This document shows, in pieces, positions 27,159 through 36,840 of a stretch of DNA of 64,000 bases (its first letter is position 1; each line of letters starts with the position of its first letter). A model generated the notes under the pieces. It saw nothing but the letters and a program-made list of their open reading frames with translations, searched no databases and was not told the DNA's origin. The stretch is from Variovorax sp. EL159 (lineage in GTDB: Bacteria; Pseudomonadota; Gammaproteobacteria; Burkholderiales; Burkholderiaceae_C): NCBI RefSeq assembly GCF_900100965.1, contig NZ_FMUJ01000002.1:927869-991868 (forward strand). The letters are read 5' to 3'. The translations under genes were made by a program, and so were the position numbers.

Positions 27159-28298
27159 ATGAGCAGCAACAACAAGAAGAAGCCGGTGATCGTGTACGGC
27201 GCCTCGGGCTACACCGGGCGGCTGATCTGCGAGTACCTGCGCGAGTACAACATCCCCTTCATCGCCGCGGGCCGCAGCAAGGAGAAGCTGGACGCGGCGA
27301 TGAAGTCGAACGTGCCCGGCATCGAGACCGCGAACTACGAGGTGGTCGAGGTGGCGCATTCGCTGGCGGCGCTCACCGAGCTCTTCACCGGCGCCTCGGT
27401 GGTGCTCAACACGGTGGGGCCCTTCGCCAAGTTCGGCCCCGAGGTCGTCGAAGCCTGCCTTGCCGCCGGTTGCCACTACACCGACACCACGGGCGAGCAG
27501 GACTGGCTCATCACGCTCGATGAGAAGTACGGCGCCAAGTTCGCTGCTGCGGGCCTGCTGCTTTCGCCCGGCCTGGCGCAGATGTACACCACCGGCGAGA
27601 TCGCGGCGCAACTGTGCCTGGAAACACCCGGCCTCGACACGCTCGACATCGCCGTGTTCTGGGGCGGCAGCCCGACCATCGCATCGACCCAGACCATCCT
27701 GGTCAACGCGGCTACGTCGAAGGCCTACTACCTGGAGCAGAACGCGTACGTGGAATGGCAACCCGACGCGGGCCTGTACCACCTGTCGATTCCCGGCCAG
27801 CACGAGGCCGCGCTGGCGCTGCCCTGGGGCGGCACCTCGCACCCGGTGTGGTTCAAGCGCGACCCGCGCGTGGCCAACGTGAAGGTGCTCGGCGGCGTCT
27901 TCAACAAGCCGCTGATGCTGGGCGTGCCGCAGATCGTAGCCGCCGCGCTCAAGGCCACCGAAGGCATGAACGAGGAAGACCGCTACGCCGCGCTGGCCCA
28001 GACGGCCGCCGGCGTGATGAACACCATGCCCCCGCGCGAGAACCCGCGCATCAACAAGTCCGTCGATTCGGTGCATGCCTCCGGTCCGCTGGGCCGCGTG
28101 CACTGCGTGATCTTCGGCAACTGCAACTACAAGCAGACCGGCTTGCTGCAGGCCTTCGCGGCAGCCTCGCTGCTGCAGCAGGCGCCGCGGCGCGTCGGCT
28201 TCGCGTCCGGGTGCCAGGCCTTCGGGCACCATGAGTTGCTGGGCGCGCTGCGCAGCTTCGGGCTCGTGCAGGAGCCCGTGCTCACGCGGATGGGCTGA
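27159..28298 (+). CDS. Saccharopine dehydrogenase-like oxidoreductase
   Basis: A 379-residue protein with an N-terminal Rossmann motif (VYGASGYTGRLICEYL) and the saccharopine-dehydrogenase-family stretch NTVGPFAKFGPEVVEACLAA, then HYTDTTGEQDW. It resembles the trans-acting enoyl-reductase-like branch of the family rather than lysine-pathway enzymes. AGGAG precedes ATG 27159, 61 bp after the SDR. The substrate is unknown; its company with an SDR and an acyl-CoA ligase suggests a CoA-linked lipid or ketone pathway. Confidence 0.85.
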   Translation: MSSNNKKKPVIVYGASGYTGRLICEYLREYNIPFIAAGRSKEKLDAAMKSNVPGIETANYEVVEVAHSLAALTELFTGASVVLNTVGPFAKFGPEVVEACLAAGCHYTDTTGEQDWLITLDEKYGAKFAAAGLLLSPGLAQMYTTGEIAAQLCLETPGLDTLDIAVFWGGSPTIASTQTILVNAATSKAYYLEQNAYVEWQPDAGLYHLSIPGQHEAALALPWGGTSHPVWFKRDPRVANVKVLGGVFNKPLMLGVPQIVAAALKATEGMNEEDRYAALAQTAAGVMNTMPPRENPRINKSVDSVHASGPLGRVHCVIFGNCNYKQTGLLQAFAAASLLQQAPRRVGFASGCQAFGHHELLGALRSFGLVQEPVLTRMG

Positions 28299-28303
28299 CC
28301 CCG

Positions 28304-29848
28304 ATGCGCCTCGTCGACTACCTGGACAAGGGTGCCTCGCTCGGCACCGACGCGCCCTGCCTGGGCATGGGCGACACGCGGCTTTCATACGGCGACGTGC
28401 AGCGGCTCAGCCACCGCGTGGCCCGCGCGTTGCAGCGCAGCGGCATCGCGCCGGGCAGCAAGGTGGCGGTGCTGTCGAGCAACGACCCGATTGCGTTCGC
28501 CTGCGTCTTCGGGCTTTCGCGCGCGGCGGCCGTGTGGTGCCCGATCAACCCGCGCAACGAGGCGGCCGAAAACCGCTTCGTGCTCGATGCCTTCGACTGC
28601 AGTTGCCTGATCTTTCACAGCAACTACGCACCGCTGGTCGAGCAGATGCGCGCCGACCTGCCCAAGGTGACGACGCTGGTGTGCATCGACAAGCCGATGC
28701 CCTTTGCCCCTTCGCTCGACCAGTGGCTCGCCGATGCAAGCGATGCGCCCATCGACGTGCCGGTGATCGACGACGTGGCGATGATCGCCGGCACCGGCGG
28801 CACCACCGGCCAGCCCAAGGGCGTGATGCTCTCGGGCCGCAACCTCGAAGCCATGTCGGCGCTGACGCTGATGGGCTACCCCTTCGAAGGGCGGCCGGCC
28901 TACCTTGCGCTCGCACCGCTCACGCATGCGGCCGGCGTGCTGTGCCTGCCGGTGATGGCACTGGGCGGGCAGGTAGTGATCATGCCGAAGCCCGACCTGG
29001 GCGAGTTCCTCGAGCTGATCGAGCGGCACCGCATCACCCACACCTTCCTGCCGCCCACGCTGATCTACATGCTGCTGCAGCATCCGAAGCTCGCCGAGAC
29101 GAAGCTCGATTCGCTGCAGTGCTTCTGGTACGGCGCCGCGCCCATGTCGGCCGCGCGGCTGGAGGAGGCGCTGCAGAAGATCGGCCCGGTCATGGCGCAG
29201 CTCTTCGGCCAGACCGAGGCGCCGATGATGATCTCGATGATGTCGCCGCGCGAGCACTTCAATGCTGACGGCACCGTGGCGCGGCATCGGCTGGCTTCGG
29301 CGGGCCGGCCCGGCCCGCTGGTGCAGGTCGGCGTGATGAACGGCGACGGTGCGCTGCTGCCCACCGGCGAAAGCGGCGAGATCGTGGTCCGCGGCTCGCT
29401 CGTGATGCTCGGCTACTACAAAGACCCGAAGGCCACGCAAGAGGCCTCGCGCCACGGCTGGCACCACACGGGCGACATCGGTTATCTCGATGCCGACGGT
29501 TTTCTCTACATCGTCGACCGCGCGAAGGACATGATCATTTCGGGTGGCTTCAACGTCTACTCCGCCGAGGTCGAGCAGGTGCTGATGCAGCACCCCGACG
29601 TGCAGGACAGCGCCGTCGTCGGCCTGCCCGACGAGAAGTGGGGCGAGCGCGTGGTGGCGGTGCTGCAGCTGCATGCCGGCCGGCAGGTGAACGCGGAAGA
29701 CATCAAGGCCTTCGTCAAGGCGCGCATCGGCAGCGTCAAGGCGCCCAAGCAGATCGAGGTGTGGGTCGACCTGCCGCGCTCCAAGGTGGGGAAGGTGCTG
29801 AAGAAGGAAGTGCGCGCCGCGCTGCTGCCGCCTCAGCCGCGCTCATAG
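28304..29848 (+). CDS. Acyl-CoA synthetase (AMP-forming ligase)
   Basis: A 514-residue member of the acyl-adenylating family that activates a carboxylic acid to its CoA thioester. The P-loop is GTGGTTGQPKGVMLS near residue 165. LFGQTEAPMM is the A5-type motif. HGWHHTGDIGYLDADG and IVDRAKDMIISGGFNVYS form the hinge, and the C-terminal catalytic Lys is in KVGKVLKKE. It starts 5 bp after the previous gene. Its 3' end overlaps the convergent broken ligase gene by 16 bp. The carboxylate substrate cannot be read from sequence. Confidence 0.92.
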   Translation: MRLVDYLDKGASLGTDAPCLGMGDTRLSYGDVQRLSHRVARALQRSGIAPGSKVAVLSSNDPIAFACVFGLSRAAAVWCPINPRNEAAENRFVLDAFDCSCLIFHSNYAPLVEQMRADLPKVTTLVCIDKPMPFAPSLDQWLADASDAPIDVPVIDDVAMIAGTGGTTGQPKGVMLSGRNLEAMSALTLMGYPFEGRPAYLALAPLTHAAGVLCLPVMALGGQVVIMPKPDLGEFLELIERHRITHTFLPPTLIYMLLQHPKLAETKLDSLQCFWYGAAPMSAARLEEALQKIGPVMAQLFGQTEAPMMISMMSPREHFNADGTVARHRLASAGRPGPLVQVGVMNGDGALLPTGESGEIVVRGSLVMLGYYKDPKATQEASRHGWHHTGDIGYLDADGFLYIVDRAKDMIISGGFNVYSAEVEQVLMQHPDVQDSAVVGLPDEKWGERVVAVLQLHAGRQVNAEDIKAFVKARIGSVKAPKQIEVWVDLPRSKVGKVLKKEVRAALLPPQPRS

Positions 29849-31455
29849 AGCGATTGGTGCGCGCGGCGCAGCTCGAACTTCTGGATCTTGCCGGTCGACG
29901 TCATGGGCAGCGCTGGCAGAAAAACGATTTCTTTCGGCACCTCGAAGCCGCCCAGGTGGGCCTTGCAATGTGCGATGAGCCCGGCCTCGGTGAAGTCTGC
30001 CGGTGCGTCGGGCCGGCGCGTGACGAAGGCTGTGATCGCTTCGCCCCAGTGCGCGTGCGGCAGCCCCACCACGGCCGCGTTGAGTACGCCAGGGTGGCGC
30101 AGCAGAACCTCTTCGACCTTGATTGACGGCACGTTCTCGCCGCCCGACTTCACCATGTCCTTCAGGCGGTCGAGAAAGATCAACTGCCCGTCTTCGTCGA
30201 GCTTGCCCAGGTCGCCCGAGTGGTGTCAGCCGAAGCGCTGCACCTGGGCCGTGGCCTCCGGGTCCTTGTAGTAGCCAAGCATCACGTTGGGCCCGCGAAA
30301 GACGATCTCGCCGACCTGCCCGGGGCCGAGCAGGCCGCCGTCGTCGTCCATCACCGCGACCTCGTTGACCAGCGTGGCGACGCCCCAGTAGGAGCCGAAG
30401 CGCTTGCGCTGCTCGTGCGCCTCGAAGATGGTGGCACCGGGGTACATCTCGGTCTGGCCGGAGACCAGTGCGAAGTTGGGGCAGAACTCGTCGAGCAGCC
30501 GCAGCAGCAGCGTGCGCGACATGGGGGCCATCGCGTAGACGCACAGGCGCAGGCTGGACAGGTCGCGCGTGGGGCGCTGCGGGTGTGCCAGCAGTGCGCC
30601 GTACATCATCGGCAGGCCGACCATCACGGTGATCTTGTGGCGCTCGATGGCGCCGAGTACCGCGCCGGGGTCGAAGCCACGCAAGATGACGAGCGTGCCG
30701 CCCACCGTCAGCGCCGACATCAGCACCGTGTGCTGGCCGCAATGAAAGAGCGGCAGCACGCTGCTCCACACATCGTTGCGGTCGGGGCTGCTGCCCCATT
30801 CAACCATGTTGCTCATCAGCACCGAATGCACCGAGGCGTGCGAATGCATCACGCCCTTCTGGCGGCCGGTGGTGCCGCTCGTGTACATGATGAGCGCGAG
30901 CTGGCCGCTCTCGATGTGCACGTCGGGCAGCGTCACCGGGCCTTGCGCGATGGCTTGGGCCACGGTCGGCAGATGGGGCGGCGGTGCGTCGCCGTCGAGC
31001 ACGCACAGCAGCGGCGCGATGCCGGCGCCGTCGAGCAGTTGTTGCAGTTCGGGCCGGGCGTGCAGCGCGGTGTCGATCACGAGGTGGCGCACTTCGGCAT
31101 GCGCCAGGATGTAGCCGATCGCATCCACTGAAAGCGCCGTGTTAATGGGCACCCACACCAGGCCGGCCTTCTGTATACCGAGCATCGCGACCACCATCTG
31201 GATCGAGTTGTTGCACAGCATGCCCACGCGCTCGCCGCTGGCGAGGCCCAGTCCCAGCAGGTGGTGCGCGAAGCGGTTCGACGCGGCGTCGAGTTCGCTG
31301 TACGACATGCGGTGCTCGCCTTCGATCAGCGCGATGCGCTCTCGGAAGCGGCGCGCGGCGCGATGGATCACGTCGCCGAGAGCAACGCGTGCAATACGCT
31401 GCGCGAACGCGAGGGGTGATGCGGCGTCGCGGGGGCTCGAAATGGCAGTGGGCAT
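29833..31455 (-). pseudogene. Acyl-CoA synthetase gene interrupted by an in-frame TGA
   Basis: The frame encodes an acyl-CoA ligase with MYTSGTTGRQKGVMHSHA and VSGQTEMYPG, then stops at TGA (30226-30228) after codon 409. The same frame goes on at once with HHSGDLGKLDEDGQLIFLDR and DMVKSGGENV to a normal C-terminus containing TSTGKIQKFELRR, 540 codons in all. The stop replaces the Trp of the conserved G-W-H-H-(S/T)-G-D motif, intact in the ligase at 28304-29848. It is a single-base TGG to TGA change. The truncated product would lack the C-terminal lid domain and be inactive. Sequencing error or read-through are alternatives. Confidence 0.85.
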
Positions 31456-31566
31456 GCTCTGTGTCTCCGTGCTTCGTTCGTTGGCGCGCAGAGTAAGGCT
31501 CGCCGCAAGCTCCCGTCTTGCGAAGAGTGGCTACAGATGGCCCTGCGCAGCTGGGTCGCCCGGCGC

Positions 31567-31572
31567 TACAGT
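31567..31572 (+). promoter_or_regulatory. Candidate -10 element
   Basis: TACAGT lies 6 bp upstream of the ATG of the DUF1345-like gene, implying a near-leaderless transcript. Similar TACAAT hexamers precede the phosphohexomutase and OmpA-like genes. No good -35 is visible. Confidence 0.3.
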
Positions 31573-31577
31573 GCCGC

Positions 31578-32231
31578 ATGCGCCAACACCTCTCCACCAC
31601 CACCGGGCCCCAGCGTCTTCTTTATGGCGGCGTGGTCGGCATTGCCGTCGCGTCGGTGCCCTGGCCTCTTGGCATGACGGCGCGCGGCCTGGCGGGCTGG
31701 TGCGCGGGCGTGCTGGTCTACCAGGTGCTGACGTGGTGGCTGGCCGACACCTTCGATGCGAAGCGCACGCGCGAGCGGGCGCAGTTGCTCGACCAGCCCA
31801 ACATCGTGATCCTGGTCTCGATGCTGGTGGCGGTCGGCGTGAGCGTGGTGGCCATCGCGATGATGCTGCAGGAGGTCAAGCAGATGGACGGCATCGCGCG
31901 GGCCGGCCACATCGCGCTCGGGCTGGTGGCGCTGGTGGGGTCGTGGCTCATGATGCATTCGATCTACGCGTTCCATTACGCGCACCGCTACTACATCGAC
32001 CGCAAGGGCGGCTCGCCCGACGGCGGCCTCGACTTTCCGGGCAAGGACGAGCCGGACTACTTCGACTTTCTCTACTACTCGTACGTGATCGGCATGACCT
32101 CGCAGGTGTCGGACGTGCAGGCGACCTCGCGCGAGATGCGCCGCATCACGCTGATGCACAGCGTGCTGTCGTTCGCCTTCAACATGCTGGTGCTGGCACT
32201 TTCGGTCAACGTGGTGGCCGGGGCGATCTGA
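31578..32231 (+). CDS. DUF1345-like membrane protein
   Basis: A 217-residue integral membrane protein with five or so hydrophobic segments (about 14-30, 34-52, 73-95, 108-130, 190-214). It carries the family-like stretch MMHSIYAFHYAHRYY, followed by GLDFPGKDEPDYFDFLYYS and a segment beginning VIGMTSQVSD. Proteins of this family are common and of unknown function. It is divergent from the broken ligase and convergent with the DMT exporter. Confidence 0.8.
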   Translation: MRQHLSTTTGPQRLLYGGVVGIAVASVPWPLGMTARGLAGWCAGVLVYQVLTWWLADTFDAKRTRERAQLLDQPNIVILVSMLVAVGVSVVAIAMMLQEVKQMDGIARAGHIALGLVALVGSWLMMHSIYAFHYAHRYYIDRKGGSPDGGLDFPGKDEPDYFDFLYYSYVIGMTSQVSDVQATSREMRRITLMHSVLSFAFNMLVLALSVNVVAGAI

Positions 32232-32260
32232 CTGCCTGACTCACCTCGGGCTGCGTGCAC

Positions 32261-33199
32261 TCAGGTCGCGGCCTTGCGCGTGGGCCCCAGCTTGACGATG
32301 CCGGTCGACAGGGCCACGCCGCAGACGATCACCACCGCGCAGGTCAGCATCCACTGCGTGATGCTCTCGTTCAGGAAGACCGCGCCGTAGAAGAGCGCGA
32401 ACACCGGCACGAGGAAGGTGACGGTCAGCGCGCGGGCCGGGCCCGCGCGCTCGATCAGGCGAAAGAACAGGATGTACGCCACGCCGGTGCAGGCGATGCC
32501 CAGGGCCAGCAGCGCGAGCCAGGCGCGCAGGCTGGGCATCTGCGCGGGCCAGAGCCAGATGGCGGGCAGGGCAAGGAACGCGGTGGCACCGATCTGGCTG
32601 CCGGTGGCGGTGGTCAGGGCAGGCACGCCGCTCAGGTGGCGGCGCGTGGCGCTGGCCGAGATGCCGTAGCACAGGCACGCGCCCAGGCAGGCGAGCACCG
32701 CCCACAGCGCCGCATGGCCGCTGGCACCCGCATGCAGGCCGGCGCTGCGGCTGGCGAGCATGGCGACGCCGGCAAAGCCGATCACCAAGCCGACGAGGCG
32801 CGAGCCATTGGGCCGCTCGCGAAACCAGGCCCAGGCCACCAGCGCGCCGAACATCGGCGTCGTGGCGTTGAGCACGGCGGCAAGGCCGCTGTTGATGGTC
32901 AGCAGTGCGAAGCAGAAAAGCGCGAACGGCATGCCCGAATTGAAGACGCCGACCACGCAGCTGGCCTTCCAGTGCTTCGCAAGCATCGGCCCCTGGCCGC
33001 GCAGCAGCGCGATCGGCAGCAGGAACAGCGCGGCAATCGCCACCCGCACGGCAGCCGTCGGCAGCGCGCCGAACTCGGCCGCGCCGATGCGCATGAAGAG
33101 GAAAGACGCACCCCAGAGTGCACCCAGCAGCACCAGGTCGACGACCCAGGAGGTGGCGTTTGCGGGAGCGGCGACGGTGCTGTTGTTCGTTGTGGTCAT
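32261..33199 (-). CDS. DMT/EamA family transporter
   Basis: A 312-residue drug/metabolite transporter with ten hydrophobic segments arranged as two EamA repeats. The first repeat includes LVLLGALWGASFLFMRIGAAEFG and the second RHLSGVPALTTATGSQIGAT onward. Relatives export amino acids or metabolites. It lies 34 bp after ogt on the same strand, probably as the last gene of the ada-alkA/ogt operon. Confidence 0.9.
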   Translation of the reverse strand: MTTTNNSTVAAPANATSWVVDLVLLGALWGASFLFMRIGAAEFGALPTAAVRVAIAALFLLPIALLRGQGPMLAKHWKASCVVGVFNSGMPFALFCFALLTINSGLAAVLNATTPMFGALVAWAWFRERPNGSRLVGLVIGFAGVAMLASRSAGLHAGASGHAALWAVLACLGACLCYGISASATRRHLSGVPALTTATGSQIGATAFLALPAIWLWPAQMPSLRAWLALLALGIACTGVAYILFFRLIERAGPARALTVTFLVPVFALFYGAVFLNESITQWMLTCAVVIVCGVALSTGIVKLGPTRKAAT

Positions 33200-33233
33200 G
33201 CGTCTTTCGTCCAGGTTCTGCGGCGGCAGGTGC

Positions 33234-33731
33234 TTACAGCGCCCCTTCGAGTTCGAGCAGCGCCGTCTTGCGATCCAGCCCGCCAGCGTACCCGGTCAGC
33301 GAACCGTCGGCGCCGAGCACGCGGTGGCAGGGCACGATCACGCTGATCGGGTTGCGCCCCACGGCCGCGCCCACTGCGCGCACGGCGGCCGGGTTGCCCA
33401 CGTTGACGCTGAGCGCGCCGTAGCTCGTGGTGGCGCCGGCCGGAATGGCCAGCAGCTGCTGCCACACGCTCTGCTGGAACGCGGTGCCGTGCGACAGGTC
33501 GAGCTTCATGTCGAAGCGGTCGCGCTTGCCGGCGAAGTAGTCGCGCAGTTGCGCGGCGGCTTCGACCAGCGCGGGGTGGTCGTCCTTCGGAATCCAGCCC
33601 GTGGTGTCGGGCCAGTGGCGTTGCTGGTCGAACCAGACGCCGGCCAGGCCCTGGTCGGTGGCCGCCATCGTGATGCCGCCCAGCGGCGTGTCGATGTGCG
33701 AGGTGTAGATGACTTTGCTCTTGAACTTCAT
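33234..33731 (-). CDS. ogt: Methylated-DNA-protein cysteine methyltransferase
   Basis: A 165-residue suicide repair protein that takes the methyl group from O6-methylguanine. The active site IVPCHRVLG has acceptor Cys135. The helix-turn-helix and arginine-finger region (TTSYGALS, NPAAVRAVGAAVGRNP) and the final LLELEGAL are typical. It starts 6 bp after the Ada-AlkA fusion ends, so direct alkyl reversal and base excision are encoded together. Confidence 0.95.
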   Translation of the reverse strand: MKFKSKVIYTSHIDTPLGGITMAATDQGLAGVWFDQQRHWPDTTGWIPKDDHPALVEAAAQLRDYFAGKRDRFDMKLDLSHGTAFQQSVWQQLLAIPAGATTSYGALSVNVGNPAAVRAVGAAVGRNPISVIVPCHRVLGADGSLTGYAGGLDRKTALLELEGAL

Positions 33732-33737
33732 GACATT

Positions 33738-35342
33738 TCAGGCGGTGAGGCCTGCCGTGGTGATGAGGGGAGATTCCGGGGCCGCCACCGGTTCGGTGGC
33801 AACCGTCGAAGGCGAGGGCGCGTGCCAGGCACGCAGCACCGCATAGCTGCGCCAGGGCCGCCAGGCCTGCGAGGCTTCGCTGGCCGCGCGGGCGGTGGTG
33901 ACGCCCAGCGCCTTCTGCAGCGCAACGTCGCCGGCCGGGAAGGCGTCGGGCCAGCGCAGGGCCCGCATCGCGATGTACTGCGCGGTCCAGGCGCCGATGC
34001 CGGGCAGCTCCTGCAACGCGGCGATGGTCGATGGCACGTCGGCGCCCGCATGCAGTGCGAGCTTGCCGGCGGCGACTTCGCGGGCGATGGCCTGCAGCGC
34101 CGTCTGCCGCTGGCGCACGATGCCGAGCTGGCCCAGCGCATCGCCGCTTGCCGCTGCAATGGCGGCGGGTGTGGGAAACAGACGGTTGAGGCCGTCGATG
34201 GGCGTGGCGATGGGCTCGCCGAAGGCCTCGACCAGCCGCGAACCCAGCGTGCGCGCCGCAGCCACCGTGATCTGCTGGCCCAGCACCGCGCGCACCGCCA
34301 GCTCGAAGCCGTCGACCGTGCCCGGCACGCGCAGCCCATCGCCATGCGGAAAGGCGGCATGCAGCGCGGCGTTGATGGCCATCGGCTCGGCATCGAGGTC
34401 GAGCATGGCGCGTGCGCGGCTGATGACGATGGGCAGCACCGCCGCGAGCGAATCGCTCACCGACAGCAGCATCTGCTCGCGCTCGATGTCGAAGCGCAGT
34501 TGCAGCCAGCCGGCGTGCATCTGTCCGCCCTGGGATACGCGCAGGGTGCGGGCGAGCGTCACGTAGGTGGGCGTGCTGCCCTTGGCTGGCTCCTTGCCGT
34601 CGGCGGTCGAGGCGACTTCGACGCCGCGCAGCGCCCGGCGCGCGAAGAAGCCGAGCATCGCGCTCACGTCGTAGGGCGGCCGGAAACCGAGCCGCACCTC
34701 GATGGCCTTGCCGCCGCCGCCCTCGGCGGTGGCACCGCCCGCACGCCGCAGCGCGCTCGGGTTGAGCCCGTAGTGCTCGACAAAGGCCGCATTGAAGCGG
34801 CGCACGCTGGCGAAGCCGCTGGCCAGCGCCACTTGCGTCATCGGCAGCCGCGTGTCGGCGATGAGCTGCTTGGCGGCGAGCAGGCGGCGCGTCTGCAGGT
34901 ATTGCAATGGGGACACGCCGAACTGCGCCTCGAAGATGCGCCGCAGGTGGCGGTCGCTCACGCCCAGCCGCGCCGCGATCTGCGCCGCGCCGGGGCCTTC
35001 TTCGGACCATGCATCGGGCTCGTCGATCAGCCGTGCGGCCTGCAGCGCCAGGATGCGCGAGGCGTCTTCGGTCGACCAGTTGGCTGCGCGCGGCGCCAGT
35101 TCGGGCCGGCAGCGCAGGCAGGGGCGGAAGCCCGCGGCCTCGGCCTGGGCCGCGTGGCGGAAGAACCGGCAGTTCTCGCGCCGCGGCAGCTTGACGCGGC
35201 AGACCGGCCGGCAATAGATGCCGGTGGACGTCACGGCGGTGAAGAACGACCCGTCGAAGCGCGCGTCGTGCGTCTTCATCGCCAGGTAGCAGGCGTCGCT
35301 CTCGAGCGCTTCGGTGGGGGCGTGGGTGGTAGGCATGGGCAA
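33738..35342 (-). CDS. Ada-type regulator fused to 3-methyladenine DNA glycosylase (AdaA-HTH-AlkA)
   Basis: A 534-residue bifunctional protein. Residues 17-85 are the Ada zinc/methyl-phosphotriester domain with Cys44, Cys48, Cys75 and Cys78. Residues 95-205 hold an AraC-type DNA-binding domain (AQIAARLGVSDRHLRRIFEA). Residues 225-500 are an AlkA glycosylase with helix-hairpin-helix LPGIGAWTAQYIAM and catalytic Asp in FPAGDVALQKALG. It senses methylated DNA, presumably activates its own operon, and removes alkylated bases. An in-frame ATG two codons downstream is an equal start. The operon continues with ogt and a DMT exporter. Confidence 0.94.
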   Translation of the reverse strand: MPMPTTHAPTEALESDACYLAMKTHDARFDGSFFTAVTSTGIYCRPVCRVKLPRRENCRFFRHAAQAEAAGFRPCLRCRPELAPRAANWSTEDASRILALQAARLIDEPDAWSEEGPGAAQIAARLGVSDRHLRRIFEAQFGVSPLQYLQTRRLLAAKQLIADTRLPMTQVALASGFASVRRFNAAFVEHYGLNPSALRRAGGATAEGGGGKAIEVRLGFRPPYDVSAMLGFFARRALRGVEVASTADGKEPAKGSTPTYVTLARTLRVSQGGQMHAGWLQLRFDIEREQMLLSVSDSLAAVLPIVISRARAMLDLDAEPMAINAALHAAFPHGDGLRVPGTVDGFELAVRAVLGQQITVAAARTLGSRLVEAFGEPIATPIDGLNRLFPTPAAIAAASGDALGQLGIVRQRQTALQAIAREVAAGKLALHAGADVPSTIAALQELPGIGAWTAQYIAMRALRWPDAFPAGDVALQKALGVTTARAASEASQAWRPWRSYAVLRAWHAPSPSTVATEPVAAPESPLITTAGLTA

Positions 35343-35406
35343 ATGATACGGTTTCGACTCGTTTCAACTGGCCGTTTTCGGACATATGGGCCCGTGGAGC
35401 GTTGCC

Positions 35407-35412
35407 TACAAT
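35407..35412 (+). promoter_or_regulatory. Candidate -10 element of the phosphohexomutase gene
   Basis: TACAAT, 35 bp upstream of the start codon, matches the sigma-70 -10 consensus well in a short AT-richer island. The -35 is not clear. Confidence 0.4.
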
Positions 35413-35446
35413 GCCCCGTTCCAAATCCAACAGGGAAACGCCTTTC

Positions 35447-36829
35447 ATGCAGCTCAGCGCTTCGATCTTCAAGGCCTATGACATTCGCGGCGTCGTGCCC
35501 GTCACTCTCGATGCCGAAGTGGCCGAAGCGCTCGGCCGGGCCTTTGGCAGCGCCGCCCGCGCCGCCGGCGAAAAGTCCGTGGCCGTGGGGCGCGATGGCC
35601 GCCTGTCGGGCCCGGCGCTGGTCGAAGCACTCATCAAGGGCCTGGTGGCCACCGGCATCGAAGTGATCGACGTGGGTGCCGTCACCACCCCGCTGCTGTA
35701 CTTCGCGGCCCACACGCTGGCCTCCAGCGGCATCCAGGTCACGGGCAGCCACAACCCCAAGGACTACAACGGCTTCAAGATGGTGCTGGCCGGCCGCGCG
35801 ATCTACGGCGACGAGATCCAGGGCCTGCGCAGGACCATGGAAGAGGGCAGCGCCAAGCTCGCTCCCGGCGGCAGCGTGCGCAAGGTCGACGTGACCGATG
35901 CTTACATCAAGCGCATTGCAGGCGACATCAAGCTGGCCCGCCCCATGAAGATCGTGGTCGACTCCGGCAACGGCATCGCGGGCGCCACGGCCCCGGCCAT
36001 CTTCCGCGCCATCGGCTGCGAGGTGACCGAGCTGTTCAGCGAGGTCGACGGCGACTTCCCCAACCACCACCCCGATCCGAGCAAGCCCGAGAACCTCAAG
36101 GACCTGATGGCCGCGCTCGCCAAGGGCGACGCCGAGCTGGGCCTGGCCTTCGACGGCGACGGCGACCGCCTGGGCATCGTCACCAAGGACGGCCAGAACA
36201 TCTTTCCCGACCGCCAGATGCAACTCTTTGCACAGGACGTGCTGTCGCGCGTGCCGGGCGGCACCATCGTCTACGACGTGAAGTGCTCGCAGCGCCTGGC
36301 ACCGGCCATCGAAGCCGCGGGCGGCGTGCCGATGATCTTCAAGACCGGCCATTCGCTCATCAAGGCGAAGATGAAGGAAATCGATTCGCCGCTGGGCGGC
36401 GAGATGAGCGGCCACATCTTCTTCAAGGAGCGCTGGTTCGGCTTCGACGACGGCACCTATGCCGGTTGCCGCCTGCTCGAGATCCTGAGCAAGAGCCCGA
36501 ACGCGAGCGACGTGCTCAACGCGCTGCCCACCAGCTTCTCGACACCCGAGCTCAACGTGGCGTGCGCCGAAGGCGAGCCGCATGCCGTGGTCGACAGGCT
36601 CGTGAAGGGCGCGAACTTCGCGGCGCCGGCGAAGGTTTCGACCATCGACGGCCTGCGCGTGGACTGGCCCGATGGTTTCGGCCTGATCCGCGCTTCCAAC
36701 ACCACCCCCGTGCTGGTGCTGCGCTTCGAAGGCCAGACCGACGCGGCGCTCAAGCGCATCGAAACCGAGATGCTGGCGCTGCTGCGAACGGTCAAGCCCG
36801 ACGCCAAGCTGGCCGAAGCTTCACACTGA
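35447..36829 (+). CDS. Phosphomannomutase/phosphoglucomutase
   Basis: A 460-residue alpha-D-phosphohexomutase of the AlgC type. It interconverts hexose 1- and 6-phosphates for LPS and exopolysaccharide sugar nucleotides. The phosphoserine loop VTGSHNPKDYNGFK has Ser101. Metal loop FDGDGDRLGIV, sugar-binding GGEMSGHIFFKE and the phosphate-binding RASNTTPVLVLRFEG follow in the usual order. ATG 35447 starts MQLSASIFKAYDIRG; an in-frame upstream start at 35402 is rejected as it overlaps the -10 element. It lies upstream of waaA, so both may serve envelope synthesis. Confidence 0.95.
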   Translation: MQLSASIFKAYDIRGVVPVTLDAEVAEALGRAFGSAARAAGEKSVAVGRDGRLSGPALVEALIKGLVATGIEVIDVGAVTTPLLYFAAHTLASSGIQVTGSHNPKDYNGFKMVLAGRAIYGDEIQGLRRTMEEGSAKLAPGGSVRKVDVTDAYIKRIAGDIKLARPMKIVVDSGNGIAGATAPAIFRAIGCEVTELFSEVDGDFPNHHPDPSKPENLKDLMAALAKGDAELGLAFDGDGDRLGIVTKDGQNIFPDRQMQLFAQDVLSRVPGGTIVYDVKCSQRLAPAIEAAGGVPMIFKTGHSLIKAKMKEIDSPLGGEMSGHIFFKERWFGFDDGTYAGCRLLEILSKSPNASDVLNALPTSFSTPELNVACAEGEPHAVVDRLVKGANFAAPAKVSTIDGLRVDWPDGFGLIRASNTTPVLVLRFEGQTDAALKRIETEMLALLRTVKPDAKLAEASH

Positions 36830-36840
36830 ACAGGATGACC

